A stretch of 64,000 bases of DNA from Aspidapion aeneum (GCA_963576565.1 OY755038.1:176194907-176258906); one strand, 5' to 3'; counted from the stretch's first letter, positions 44,545 through 56,503 are shown. Notes: generated by a model from the letters alone, not told the origin. Made by a program: numbers and translations.

Positions 44545-45019
44545 ACTCAGCACTTCACCAGACTAAAAATACTGACAGTGCCATCTATATATTTCCTACA
44601 ACTTGTTATTTTTGTTAAAAAACACAAAGCCCTTTTTCCAACAAATAGTGACAGATACGGCAGTAATATGACTGTTGAAACCAGACCCAGAGCTGAGCTC
44701 GCTATTCCTATGCATAAATCAACATTTTTTGAAAAGGGACCATTTTATAAAGCTATAAAAGCCTACAACAGTTTACCAACAGAGATCAAATCAATTGAGA
44801 ATGAAATAACATTTAAAAACGCTACATAAAACTATCTTTACCAAAAATGTTTATATGTATTTATTTAAGTGTTTTACTTACTAATTTAAAAATGAAATAA
44901 CATATTGTTCCAACTATATTGTACAAATTTTTGACGTTGCTTTGTCAAACATTGTTTTGATTTTGTCGGCAATAAATGTTTTGAGTTTGAGTTTGAGTTT
45001 GAGTTTGAGTTTGAGTTTG
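44545..45019 (+). mobile_element. 5'-truncated Jockey-like insertion in Gypsy pol
   Basis: Plus strand carries LKILTVPSIYFLQLVIFVKK, then THEKGP-like FFEKGPFYKAIKAYNSLPTE and IENEITFKNATK, the tail found after the reverse transcriptase in Jockey/CR1-like elements. It ends in (TTTGAG)n, 44980-45019. AATC occurs on both sides (44541-44544 and 45020-45023), a short target duplication; removing the insert restores the Gypsy frame DKDIT to RVANIF. The insert is therefore younger than the Gypsy copy. Confidence 0.85.
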
Positions 45020-45625
45020 AATCGTAATGTCTTTATCGGTTCTAACGAGTGACTTTGAGACGAGGTAGGTGTTGGGTATATTCTGTTGGCTTATAAGTCC
45101 GACACAGCTTGATGTTTTACTTTCTAGCCTCCCAAAAATGATGGTTTCACTCTTACCACCCAGTCTTGTTGTGCATACTGCCACCACCTTTATTGGTTCT
45201 TTATTAATGTGACTATTTGATAGGATGAACTCGTCGGTCCCGAATTTTAGGGTATTAAGTTTATTATCAGACGCAAATCCATGTTTTCTTATCAAATCCA
45301 TTCTCAAAATAAATTCGTATTCTATTTCTGCAACTAATATAGTGTGGCGAATCTTCAACCCTCCCAGCTGTAGATCTATGTCTATCTGCCCCAACACGTC
45401 GGCGGATTCTCCAGTCACAGTCTTAAGTGTTATTTTCTTTTCTGTTGGTCGAATTTTATATCTCGTTGCAATTTTGAACTTAAGCAATGATATAGCTGCA
45501 CCAGTGTCTATTTTGATATTAACTTTTCTACCATTTATAAGTTCGTCGATGTTAAGACTGTCAGCAGTATGATTTAAGCTCTTAATAGAGTAAATTTTGG
45601 GGGCTACATTCCCATTAGTTAACAC
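45020..45625 (-). pseudogene. Gypsy protease region
   Basis: Minus strand: VNIKIDTGAAISLLKFK (aspartic protease DTGA active site), ITLKTVTGESADVLGQIDID, and IRHTILVAEIEYEFILRMDLI (usual ILG.D region, here ILRMD), followed by LNTLKFG, and LVRTDKDI. It is open from 45625 to the insertion junction. Protease folding residue Gly before MD is replaced by Arg. Confidence 0.88.
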
Positions 45626-45870
45626 ATCTCTTTCCGTGTTGAGTTGTCTTCGTTTTTCCTGATTTCCTCTTCCGTCCTGTCCCGCTAGATGGTAGGCCAG
45701 ACCTTATTTGGACACGACAATTGCGTTGAATGTGCCCTGTACGTCCGCATCTAAAACACTTTTGATTTGGAGGGAATCGCCTGCTTTCTTTCAAAGAGGC
45801 AATCTTCTCTATCAGTGATTGAAATATTTGGCTTAGCGTCTTTAAGGGAACCTCTTGTTCATTGCTCATT
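45615..45870 (-). pseudogene. Gypsy gag C-terminal end with zinc knuckle
   Basis: Minus strand starts MSNEQEVPLKTLSQIFQ and carries CFRCGRTGHIQRNC, a CCHC nucleocapsid knuckle that binds RNA, then a Lys/Arg-rich tail. The rest of gag (matrix and capsid parts) is not found upstream, and the first Met here is probably internal. It overlaps the protease frame by a few bases, suggesting a frameshift or sequence decay. Confidence 0.85.
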
Positions 45871-48150
45871 TCTTCACCCTCCTAAATTGAGACAGCCCTT
45901 ACTTTTGGCCTGGACATATTATTTGATTACTCTATTTTAAGGGCTCGAATCAACACTTCACCGCTGTTATGGAAGCGTTCTCGGCAAAGTAACTTAAACT
46001 AAGTAAGTCCGTGTCTCGCAAGCCATTAATAAGTGATATGAAATTGAACGAGATTAAATATGAATTAAAGAGGCGAAAAATAAAATGTAGCGGCAAAAAA
46101 ACTGATCTTTTGTGTTAATTAAAACAAGCAATAAACTCGAGTCGGGTACGATTTTATTTTAAATCGAACCCTTAAACGAGGGTACCGTAGTAGATCTCTT
46201 GTGTGTATAAAATAAATATAAAACAGTTTTAAAAACGTTACAAACTTTAATGAATACAAAATAAAACTCTGTTGCAATTTACAAATTGTTACAAGACTTT
46301 TCTTATGGCCTATAAAACGAAGAAGACCCAAAATATTAAAATAAAAACTTTAACTTACCATAATAACAAACTGCAAAATATTATTTAAATATAAAAATCT
46401 TATGTTTCTTTACTGACAATTACTTTTAGAGGTTTTAGTTAAGTTCAACAAAACTTAGAATGTGACTACCGACTTGTTTCCTCAAAGTTTGGGTTTTTAT
46501 AAATGGTAGGTTGGACCTAAATAATCCAGTATCCCCTCTTTGAAGAGCTTGGAGGAACCAAGTCAGTGGCGTTGCTGATAATCCTAAAATTTACTTTACA
46601 TTCTAGCTAATGAACTAAATAAGATAAGCTAAACAAAAACAGAGATAAAATACATTTTATAGACAACATTTTCTTATGTCACAGTTTTTCCACGTCCAAT
46701 CACTTTGAAGGGAAAACCCTCTCGCTACTTGCTGTATCCCCACGCTTAACCATTACAACTCCCTCTTCACTTTTTATTAGTTTTTCTCCCATCAACCACC
46801 TGCTGTGTAGGTAGGCGGCAACCAACTGTTTACCATTTTGGAGGAGGCGGAACCACTTTCTTATCTCAACAGAACCATAATTGCGTTTTTCGTTTTTCCA
46901 AGATGGTTTCGTATAGTGGCACAGTCAGGGGTTATTTGCATTCCTGACAATATGCGACGATACATAAAATATTAACCTGAATTTTCTTCAGAGAAAATAT
47001 TTTTCTCTTAGAAGAAGAAAGTATTTTTTTCTCCAGGGAGAAAGAAATACAATATGTGTATTCTGTAATCAACCAAAAAAAATGGAGGTTTGACAAACCA
47101 CCTGTTTTGATAATTTTTGTTAAATTGTAAAAATCAAAAAAATGCCTTTTTGGACATGTAGGCTAAATAAACAATAAAAATTAAGATATTTTGAGAACTA
47201 CTTACACCAGAACAGCAACATAGGGCCCTTTTAAAAGCTATTGAAAATTACTTTTGAATCGGTTATCATATGATTTATTTTTAGAAAAAACAAAACTGAA
47301 ATTTACTATTTTCAAAAAAATATATTTTTTCCTCAAATTTTAAGCAAGATTCTCATTAAATTTTAAGGTGGAGAAATAGGGGTTTCATTTTGAAAAATAA
47401 TGCTAACTATAAAAACACATGAAAAATGATTCTTTTACCACTATTTTTCCCTGCTATATTTAAAAAAAATTCAACCTGAACCCATCATTTCTCTTTTCTA
47501 AAATTACACTCTGATTTGGCAATTAACCGTTCCCGCCAGTTGCTAAAATAAAATTTTCGGTGGCATGGAACCGAACCCCGTCAAACGTATCGTTGGCGGT
47601 ACGATGACGTGGCGGTGGCGGTACGTATATTATGACTTGCGCCCATTGAGTTGTATAATGCCCTGAAAGGGCCTTAGAGACCGAAAGACAAGGCATTTTT
47701 TGTTGACCCTATCTAATTTGGTTTCTATGTGCAGGTATTTCTTATACAATAAAAAAATAAATAGAAATTATTGAAATTATGCAACGGACAAAGATTGATA
47801 CTTACGTGCCAATAAGACCCTAGATAATATATGGATACAGTCTGGCAGGAATAATATCATGGGGAAGAAAGACAGCTGGAAAACACATTTCATCTCTTTT
47901 TTCAGTGGCGGAGGTTTTAATATATGTTATAAATATATAATTGCAGATAGCTTAGGTATTATGCGGCCAAAACAACTATTTTTATTATGAACTACAAACA
48001 GTAAAAAAAAAATTTTCCTGTATATAAGTATACATTATACTTACGGTTCATATATTTGTTTTAAACTTTATTATACGAATTCTTTAAAAAAAAATTTGCC
48101 CCTAAAAAGAGCGGATTTTTTTGTATTATAGGTCAGGTCAGGTGACTTAT
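45871..48150. other. No recognised feature; possible Gypsy 5' flank
   Basis: 2.3 kb without a credible gene. It should contain the 5' part of the Gypsy element if it was ever complete, but I could identify neither an LTR nor a primer site. 46119-46331 has a 70-codon minus frame without motifs. 47540-47640 is locally GC-rich (GGTGGCATGGAACCGAACCC, GTGGCGGTGGCGG). Confidence 0.45.
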
Positions 48151-48236
48151 TTAAAAAATATATTATTCAATAGAAATTTCAGTTTCTGAATCTGAATCAT
48201 CAGAGTCTTCCCCAAGCCTGATTATTATTTTTTCTG

Positions 48237-48590
48237 TTACTTCTTCCATATATTTGTCAGTTTCCCAATATTTATTTTCAATATCACATGCCGTACAAAA
48301 TTATTCCATAAGTTGGAGTCCATAGAGTTTATACCCTCTTCCGATAATTCCCGTAAACGCTTGATCGTAAATTCTCCGGTTGTGTTTCTACTTCTTGCCC
48401 ATGCCCATGCCAGTTCAATTGGATTCAGCTCACACATATATGGTGGTGTCCTTAGGGTCACGTGGCCATGTGATTCAATTAATTTATCTATTTTATATAT
48501 TTTTTCATCCGGTGGATGTTTGTGTAAGCTGACCAATTCCCAAAGCTCTACTTTTCTATCGCTGGGGAATCCATTGTCGAACTGCGGTCC
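48237..48590 (-). pseudogene. IS630/Tc1-type DDE transposase C-terminal fragment
   Basis: Minus strand reads LIESHGHVTLRTPPYMCELN, then PIELAWAWARSRNTTGEFTI, LRELSEEGINSMDSNLWNNF and VRHVILKI. TPPY....NPIE..W is the motif around the catalytic Glu/Asp of IS630-Tc1-mariner DDE_3 endonucleases; here NPIELAWA keeps the Glu. The upstream catalytic Asp residues and DNA-binding domain are missing; the preceding ~60 bp (RTAVRQWIPQR then a stop) may continue it. No terminal repeats found. Confidence 0.8.
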
Positions 48591-48599
48591 TCAAATTTC

Positions 48600-49175
48600 G
48601 CATACTCATCAGCCGACCCGCACCAATCATATTGCAGAGAGTTGAACCAGTCATGGGGATAAAACATCTGATATTAAGAGGTTTTATTCTTGTGCAGTTA
48701 CCTAAAACTGTGGTACCTCGTTTTACCCCCGTACCTCATTTTGCTCCCCTTTCCCCCACCACGAGAGACTTTGAACAATCGTCGTAGCAAGGCCATTGGT
48801 GACTAAATTTAACAAATGTAATTGGTCGCGAGGTCGCTTACCTCTGGGTTGGCTTTTTAAACTAGGTTTTCCTTTGTATCGGTCTGGCAGACCGCAAGTC
48901 ACCACTGGCGGGTTATTACTTTCGGGTGGGACTTAAAATCTATGGGTTTGGACAATTGCGCCTGAGTGTCTCTGTCTTATGTAAATATTTACCTGATCAC
49001 CTGCTGACTTGGTTCCCGGCGCAAAAAGTGTAAATTACAGAGAACACAAACTACGGGCCTCTTTACATGACAGTGTCTTTGTAAGTCTTTTATTGTAGAT
49101 AATAGGGTGGCTCCATTAGCTCTTGTCTACAACTAGGTTTTTTATCTTTTCGGGCCTTGTTATTCGAAAGAACTA
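48600..49175. other. No recognised feature
   Basis: Moderately GC-rich for this window with no gene. It contains GGTCTGGCAGACCGCAAGTC and a run of CCCCCGTACCTC-type sequence. Confidence 0.4.
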
Positions 49176-49488
49176 CAGTACAAATCCGGTTTATCCGAAA
49201 CAAACTTTAAAAACAAAAATGCTGATTAACCGAAAAAATATGCATTATACGAAACGCGTCTGGGATTCACCTATACTGCTAGGTGGTTCTCCTAGGGGTT
49301 TCACGGCAATACGACGGTCTAAAATGCGAATTGTTTTAGTTAGCCGACAGAGTGTTACCAATGTTTTTAGGTCGATCTAATGATATAAGCATCCTATACT
49401 CCTATTTTCCAAAAAAAACTCGGATTAAATTTCGATTATCCGAAATCACTTTGGTGCCACATTATTTCGGATAATCGGGACAATACTA
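49176..49488. mobile_element. Second pogo-like MITE, diverged
   Basis: Begins CAGTACAAATCCGGTTTATCC and its far end is the inverted copy, TTCGGATAATCGGGACAATACTA, with TA outside both ends (49174-49175, 49489-49490). TTATCCGAAA repeats inside both ends, as in the 35208-35550 element. No transposase. Confidence 0.75.
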
Positions 49489-49666
49489 TATTTATTTTAT
49501 AGCTATGATAAATTATAATAGTTATAGAAACTTTATGTACATTTTAGTATACCCACTTAACACAAAAATATTTTTATAACGTCAAAATAATGTTTAATTG
49601 AATAACATAACGTTAAGTTGGATGTTAGTTTTAACGTTATATTTTTTATTTTTTTATTTAGTCGGT

Positions 49667-51184
49667 TTAGAACGTTTTTCTACGTTGTCCGACGCCTATT
49701 CTCCACCTCCTTCGATCCTGACAATCATCTTCTGTCAGATTTTTTTGACTCATTGATCTTTGGATTGACTGTTGCCATTCTAGTTTAGGACGCCCTCTTT
49801 TTCTGCGCCCTATTGGTTGCCATTCTAGGACCTGCTTTGGTAATCTTTCGTCGTTCATCCGTTGTACATGGCCGTACCATATCAGTTGTCTTTTAGTGAT
49901 GTCATCCGTTATGCTCCCTTCGATTTCCATTCTTTCTCTTATGATCTCATTTCTTATGTGATCTGTTCTAGATATTCTCATTGATCTTCTTATTGCATCC
50001 ATTTCGACACTTTCCATTTTTGTTTTGTATTTTTCTGTTACGCGACAAGTCTCTATTCCATACAACAGCGTGCTTTTCACCATTGTTTCATATATGTTAA
50101 ATTTTACATTCTTTTTTATCTCTCTGCTCCATAAAATCCTGTTAAGACATCCAATAACCTTTTTTGCTTTTACTATTCTTTTTTCCAGTTCTTTACAGTA
50201 TGTTCCTGTCGTATAAAATGTGACACCCAAGTATATATACTCATTGCATGGAGATATTAGTTGTCCATTGTCTAGTTCTAACTCACTAGATTCGTTTCCA
50301 ATACATAAGTACTGTGTCTTGTCCACGTTCACTGTTAATCCCCACTTTTGGTATTCTTCCATTAACTTTCTCATCATATACTCCATGTCCTCTTTATCAT
50401 TAGCTACAATTACTTGGTCGTCAGCAAACTGTAGTGTGTATATGGTAAATCGGTCGTTAAGTTGTATTCCCATGCCGTGCACTTTCCGTTTCCAGTTTTT
50501 TAGAGCTACTGCGATATATATTTTAAAAAGAGTTGGAGAAATACAACATCCCTGTCTTAAGCCTTTTGTTACCAGGAATTCTTTTGAAAGTCGATTTCCA
50601 ATTTTAATTTTAGATTTTGACCCTTTGTATAGTTCTTTTATCGCTTTTATGTATGTATGATTGATATTAGTCTGCTCTAGCACTGTCCATAGTTTTTCTA
50701 CTGGAACGGTATCATATGCTTTTTGTAGGTCCACAAAGGTAACATGAGTCTCTATATTTCTGGCGCTCCTTTTCTCAATTACTTGTTTAAGACAAAAAAC
50801 ATTATCACTACAAGATCTGCCTGCACGAAACCCACTTTGCTCTTCTTCTTCTTGTTCATGAAAATCCTTCTCTATTAGATCTCTAAGAATCCTACCGTAC
50901 AGTCTACTGAGAGTACTAGTTACTGAAATTCCTCTGTAATTGTTGCAATCCAGCTTGTTTCCTTTTTTATGTATTGAGGATATGAATGCAATTTTCCAAT
51001 CATCAGGTACTGGATGTCCGTTTATGCATTGATTGATAATATATGTGAGATTTTCGATTAGTTTCTCTGATCCATATTTGAGCATTTCAGCATATATTCC
51101 TCCAGGTCCGCTAGCTTTTCCGGATTTAAGCTTTTTAATACTATTTTTTATCATTTCTTTTTCGATATTCATAGTAAAAAACAA
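49667..51184 (-). CDS. RTE-like non-LTR reverse transcriptase, 505-codon open frame
   Basis: Copies element RNA into DNA at a nicked target. Domain order on the minus strand: KKLKSGKASGPGGIYAEMLK (RT start), NYRGISVTSTLSRLYGRILR, EQSGFRAGRSCSDNVF, FVDLQKAYDTVP (motif A, Asp), TKGLRQGCCISPTLFKIYIA (motif B), TLQFADDQVIVAND (motif C, both Asp present), LTVNVDKTQYLCIG, YIYLGVTF, then a tail with RRSMRISRTDHIRNEIIRER, LIWYGHVQRMNDERLPKQV and GRRKRGRPKLEW. No stop or frameshift. The N-terminal AP endonuclease is absent, so the copy is 5'-truncated; the first Met (51184) may be fortuitous because it lies in flanking sequence. Neighbouring copies at 53641, 38740 and 14328 belong to the same family. 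Confidence 0.9.
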   Translation of the reverse strand: MFFTMNIEKEMIKNSIKKLKSGKASGPGGIYAEMLKYGSEKLIENLTYIINQCINGHPVPDDWKIAFISSIHKKGNKLDCNNYRGISVTSTLSRLYGRILRDLIEKDFHEQEEEEQSGFRAGRSCSDNVFCLKQVIEKRSARNIETHVTFVDLQKAYDTVPVEKLWTVLEQTNINHTYIKAIKELYKGSKSKIKIGNRLSKEFLVTKGLRQGCCISPTLFKIYIAVALKNWKRKVHGMGIQLNDRFTIYTLQFADDQVIVANDKEDMEYMMRKLMEEYQKWGLTVNVDKTQYLCIGNESSELELDNGQLISPCNEYIYLGVTFYTTGTYCKELEKRIVKAKKVIGCLNRILWSREIKKNVKFNIYETMVKSTLLYGIETCRVTEKYKTKMESVEMDAIRRSMRISRTDHIRNEIIRERMEIEGSITDDITKRQLIWYGHVQRMNDERLPKQVLEWQPIGRRKRGRPKLEWQQSIQRSMSQKNLTEDDCQDRRRWRIGVGQRRKTF

Positions 51185-52159
51185 GATTAATAACCCGTTC
51201 TCTGACGTTACAAAAATAAACTTGTTTTTCTAATAACATTGATAATAAAATATTTTTCCAAGATCAAAAACGGAATGTTTTTGAAAAAAAAATTTCGAAC
51301 GTTAAAATAATACTGTTTTCTTAACAGTGAAAAAGACATGTTTTTCTAACATTAAAAAATAAGTTTTCTTAAAAATATATATTATTTTCTAATATCTCCA
51401 AAGATAAGGTAAGTAACTCTTTGTTTATTTCTATAAGGTAAGTAACTTTAATAGCGTGTACATTTCTTCTACTTTGAAGATGCAGAGCCGTCTTGGCTTC
51501 ACTTACCGGGTGCGCACGACTAAATACTTTAAAGTAAAAATTTTCCCTATATAAAACATATGTAAAATAGACATAGAAGGTGTCGTATAATATTTTTGCA
51601 TTTTCAATCTCTATTTTTTGTCTCTCTTCCCCATCAGATTACCACTGCCAAACAGTACTTTTATCCCTTTCACAGTGAGAGCATAACTGCGAAAGAAAAA
51701 CAGCTGGCTAATTTTAATCTACCTGCCGTATGTTGAGATGATTGAACCTGCTTATCATTTTTTACGGGAAAACTGGTGATCTGTGATGGACAATGTTGTC
51801 TAACTACGGAATTGATTTTTTTTTGAGTTTCGTGCGTAAATATTGCAAAAAGAAATCTTAAAACGTTTAAAAAGAAGTTTAGAAGTAACTATTTGGGTTC
51901 AACCATGGTGCGGAATTATTTTTTATGCAAAAGAAGAAAAATATCGATGAGAAAACAACATTTCATGGGTAAGTCGTCTTGACGGATAGTTTTTGGTAAA
52001 AAACGAGAAAGTTCAGTAGCGTCACGATGTCCTGTAATGTGGTGCGCCGGGCCAACTCGGCACCGCCAACTGGGCGCCGGACTAAAATATATTTTTTAAT
52101 AAAATGTGCAGATGAAAAACAAAATAGATATTATATTATTATTTATGCAAAAACATAGT
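51185..52159. other. AT-rich flank with AACGTT phrases
   Basis: TAACGTT/GACGTTA/AACGTTA phrases occur on both sides of the RTE copy (49575-49645 and 51200-51320), which suggests that the retrotransposon inserted into one AT-rich repeat. No gene. 51600-51750 is less AT-rich and unrecognised. Confidence 0.4.
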
Positions 52160-53640
52160 TAAAAAATCCGTAATTTTCTTGAAAATTGGTTTTGTTAATT
52201 AGAGGTAAATCCATTATGTCGAGTGTTGAAATTTGGTAGGTATACAGTTCTGGTAACCTGGTAACATAATATTTACGTTTTTGATAAGAATGGCGAACCA
52301 TAATGGCGGATTTCTTTATTTTTAAACCGATTTGTCTCAAACTTAAAAATTTGCAATGCTTGGGATCACTTAATACAGTTTTATCCTCAAACATAAAAAA
52401 AATTAAAATGACGAATCCAAAATGGAGCAGTTTTTTATTTATGCATCGATATGTATCAAATATGGAACTTGGCGGTGTCGCTGATTATGACTTTTGACTC
52501 AAACTCATAAAAAATTCAAAATGTCGGATAAAAAATGGTGGATTTTTTTATTTTTTAACCGATTTGTCTCAAACTTGAAAGTTTGGAGTGCTTGAGATCA
52601 CTTAATACAGTTTTATCCTGAAACTTAAAAAAAAGTCAAATGGCGTATCCAAAATGGCGGATTTTCTTATTTATGCACCGCTACGTATTAAATATAGAAT
52701 TTGGCGTTGTTTCAAGTCGCTAATTATAATTTTCGACTCAAACTTATAAAAATTTCAAAATGGCGGATCCAAAATAGTGGATTTCTTTATTTTTAAAGTG
52801 ATTTGTCTCAAACTTGAAAGTTTTAAACTGAAACTTAAAAAAAGTTGAAATGGCGAATCAAAAATGGCCGATTTTCTTATTTACGCATCGATATGTTTTA
52901 AACATGGAACTTAGCGGTGTTTCAAAATGGCGGATCTCTTTATTCTTAAAACAATTTGTCTCAAACTTGAAAGTTTGCAGTGTTTGAGATCACTTAATAC
53001 AGTTTTATCCTCAAACTTAAAAAAAAATAAAATGGCGTATCCAAACTGATGGATTTTTTTTATTTATGCACCGATATGTATCAAATATAGGGGTGTTTCA
53101 AGTTGCTGATTATGATTTTTGACTCAAACACATAAAAAATTCAAAATGGCGGATTCAAAATAGTGGATTTCTTTATTTCTAAAGTGATTTGTCTCAAACT
53201 TAAAAGTTTCCAGTGCTTGAGATGCAGTTTTACCCTCTAAACTTAAAAACATTAAAATGACGGATCCAAAATGGCGGATTTTCTTATTTATGCACCGATA
53301 TGTATCAAATATAGAATTTGGCTTGGTTTCAAGGAGCTGATTATGATTTTTAACTCATAAAAAAAATCAATCAAAATGGCGAATCCAAAATGACGGACTT
53401 GAAAGATTGTGTTGCTTAAGGTCACTTAATACAATTTATGACCTAAACTTAAAAAAATCAAAATGGCGGATGCAAAATGGCAGACTTTTCCATTTATGAA
53501 TCGACATGTATTAAATTTAAAACTTGGCGGTGTTTAAAGCCGCTGATTGTGATTTTTGACTCAAATTTATAGCTTAATACAAAATATGACTCAAGCTTAA
53601 AAAAGTAATTTAATATTTTAAGCTTGAGACAAATCGGTTA
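52160..53640 (+). repeat. Left arm: array of ~230-bp repeats
   Basis: A composite unit recurs: AAAATGGCGGATCCAAAATG, TTCTTTATTTTTAAA, GATTTGTCTCAAACTT, GATCACTTAATACAGTTTTA, TTATTTATGCACCGATATGT, TCAAATATAGAACTTGGCGG and TGATTATGATTTTTGACTCA. GATTTGTCTCAAACT occurs near 52328, 52560, 52800, 52954 and 53187. The array begins after CCGTAATTTTCTTGAAA and TGTCGAGTGTTGAAATTTGG, which are mirrored at the far end of the right arm (63530-63630). Confidence 0.88.
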
Positions 53641-56240
53641 GTACTACTACTATGTCGGTTTAGAACGTTTTTCTACGTTGTCCGACGCCTATTCTCCACC
53701 TCCTTCGATCCTGACAATTATCTTCAGGTTTTTTTGACTCATTGATCACCCTGTTGCCATTCGAGTTTAGGACGCCCTCTTTTTTTGCGCCCTATTGGTT
53801 GCCATTCTAGGACCTGCTTTGGTAATCTTTTGACGTTCATCCGTTGTACATACGTACGTACCATATTAGTTGTCTTTTAGTGATGTCATCCGTTATGCTT
53901 CCCTCGATTCCCATTCTTTCTTTTATGGTATTATTTCTTATATGATCTGTTCTAGATATCCTCATTGATCTTCTTATTGCATCCATTTCGACACTATCCA
54001 TTATTGCTTTGTATTTTTCTGTTACGCGACAAGTCTCTATTACATACAGCAGCGTGTTTTTCACCATTGTTTCATTTATGTTAAATTTTAGAGTCTTTTT
54101 TATCTCTCTGCTCCATAAAATACTGTTAAGACAACCAGTTACCTTTTTTGCTTTTACTATTCTTTTTCTAGTTCTTTACAGTCTGCTCCTGTCTTATCAA
54201 ATGTGACACCCAAGTATACATACTCATTGCACGGAGATATTGTTTGTCCATTGTCTAGTTCTAACTTACTTGATTCGTTTCCAATACATAAGTACTGTGT
54301 CTTGTCCACGTTCACTGTTAACCCCCATTTTTGGTATTATTCCGTTAACTTTCTCATTATATACTCCATGTCTTCTTTATCATTAGCTACAATTACTTGG
54401 TCGTCAGCAAACAGAAGTGTGTATATGGTAAATCGGTCGTTGTATTCCCATGCCGTGTACTTTACGTTTCCAGTTTTTTAGAGCTACTGCGATATATATT
54501 TTAAAAAGAGTTGGAGAGATACAACATCCCTGTCTTAAGCCTTTCGTTACCTGGAATTCTTTTGAATGTCGATTTCCAATTTTAATTTTAGATTTTGACC
54601 CTTTGTAAAGTTCTATTATCGCTTTTATATATGTATGAATGATATTAGTTTGTTCTAACACTGTTCATAATTTTTCTACTGGAACGGTATCATATGCTTT
54701 TTGTAGGTCCACAAAGGTAGCATGAGTGTCTACATTTCTGGCACTCCTTTTTTCAATTACTTGTTTAAGACAAAAAACATTATCACTACAAGATTTGCCT
54801 GCACGAAACCCACTTTGCTCTTCTTCTTCTTGGTCATGAAAATAATTCTCTATTAGGTCTCTAAGAATCCTACCGTATAATCTACTTATAGTACTGGTTA
54901 CAGAAATTCCTCGGTAGTTGTTGCAATCCAGCTTGTTTCCTTTTTTATGTATTGAGGATATGATTGCTATTTTAAAATCATCAGGTACTGGATGCCCGTT
55001 TATGCATTGATTGATAATATATGTGAGATTTTCTAGTAGTTTTTTTGATCCATATTTGAGCATTTCAGCGTATATTCTCCCAGTTCCGCTAGCTTTTCCG
55101 GATTTAGGCTTTTTAATACAATTCTTTATAATTTCTTTTTTGATAATCACTTCCACTCCATGTACTTCTGTCCCTCCTTGGAGAGGCTGACAGATATTCG
55201 GGTCTTGTTTCCTGCAGCAGTCTCTTGTAGTGTTCTGTCCATTGTTCTGGTTTGATGATCTGGATGTTTATTTTTTCTTTTGTTGAGTTTTTTAACGTTG
55301 AGTTAAATTTCCATACTTCAGAACTCAGCCTACCTCCTACGTGTGTATTTATATCATGGCATTTTCGCTCGAACATTTAATTTTTTTCCGTGCGTATGAG
55401 ATTTCTAAGATATCTTCTGGTTTCCCTGTAGATTTCTAGGTCTCTTTGCTCTTTGGTACTGAACCATTTCAAATATGTACGTTTTTTCTCGACCATTTCC
55501 TGTATTTCCTCCGTCCACCACATCTTATTATTATTTTTATTATTTTGGTATCCAACAGCTTCTTTGCTTGCTTCCTTCAAGCTTTTTACTATGTTTGTAT
55601 ATATCTCTTCAAATGAATGCTATGTGTTTATTAATTTTTCATCTAATCGTTTCTGATACAATCTTTGCGTACTTTCGATTTCTAGACTTCTAAAGTTGTA
55701 TTTTTGATTTTCTTCGATGCATTCTAGGTTTTCACTTTCTCCAATACTTTTGTCTCTATTTGTTTTTCTTACAGGGAATAATATTTTTGCTTTTACGAGA
55801 TGGTGGTCAGATCCACAGGTAACCCCACGAAGTGCTCGCACATCACACCACTTTAGTTCCGAGTGTTGACCACCTATAGCATAATCAATGATTGATCTAA
55901 GATTTCTTGTTGGCTGAATCCAGGTATATCTATGAATTTCCTTATGTTTAAAAAAACCATTATTTATTTTTAGATTGTGGGTTTCACACAATTGCATCAG
56001 TCTCAAGCCATTATCATTTGTTACTTCCTCTCCAAATGGTCCTACCACTTTGCTTATGGTTTGCATCGTTAAGCATAATTATTTCCCTGGTATTGCCGAT
56101 TTTACTGATAGTCTCATTAAGTTCGTCGAAGAACATTTGTTTTATAGCTACCGTTTCGTCATTCGATGGTGCGTAGGCTGCTATTATGCTTATATTGTGT
56201 CCAAGCATCTTCATGTTAACTCGAAGTAAGTTTTCGTTAA
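53641..56240 (-). pseudogene. Longer RTE-like copy with endonuclease and RT, decayed
   Basis: From 56240 down: endonuclease ISIIAAYAPSNDETVAIKQM, then IIDYAIGG, RGVTCGSDHHLVKAKILF (catalytic SDH motif present), the linker MVEKKRTYLKWFSTKEQRDL, RT start KSGKASGTGRIYAEMLKYGS, GFRAGKSCSDNVFCLKQV, FVDLQKAYDTVP (motif A), GLRQGCCISPTLFKIYIAVA, and tail ISRTDHIRNNTIKERMGIEG. The DNA ends at 53641 with (TAC)n, that is an AGT-repeat tail. Frameshifts and stops occur throughout and motif C (FADD) is damaged near 54410. It sits at the centre of the inverted array-armed structure. Confidence 0.88.
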
Positions 56241-56269
56241 TGCGTTAATAAGTTTGTAATCTTATGTTT

Positions 56270-56503
56270 GAGGTTTTTCTTAGTAAATAAATGATAATTA
56301 GCGACTTGAAACATCGCCCATTTCTATATTTGATACACATCGGTTCATAAATAAGAAAGTCCACCATATTGGATCTGTCATTTTGAATTATTGTAACACC
56401 ACCATGTTTCATATTTGAGATATATCGGTGCATAAATGAGAAAACCCGCCATTTTGAATTTTTAATAAGTTTAAGTCAAAAATCATAATCAGCAACTTGA
56501 AAC
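56270..56503 (-). repeat. Right arm of array-armed structure, inner part
   Basis: Inverted relative to 52160-53640: AGCGACTTGAAACATCGCCC, TTTCTATATTTGATACACAT, CGGTTCATAAATAAG and AAAATCATAATCAGCAACTT. The right edge is the Copia insertion point, and the array resumes at 62834. Confidence 0.85.

Noticed and set aside
45000..45025. Gln-Thr repeat at the end of the Gypsy protease frame
   Set aside because: It is antisense translation of the (TTTGAG)n tail of the inserted Jockey-like element, not part of Gypsy.
50025..50660. Plus-strand frames of 63-146 codons
   Set aside because: Antisense shadows of the RTE reverse transcriptase on the minus strand.
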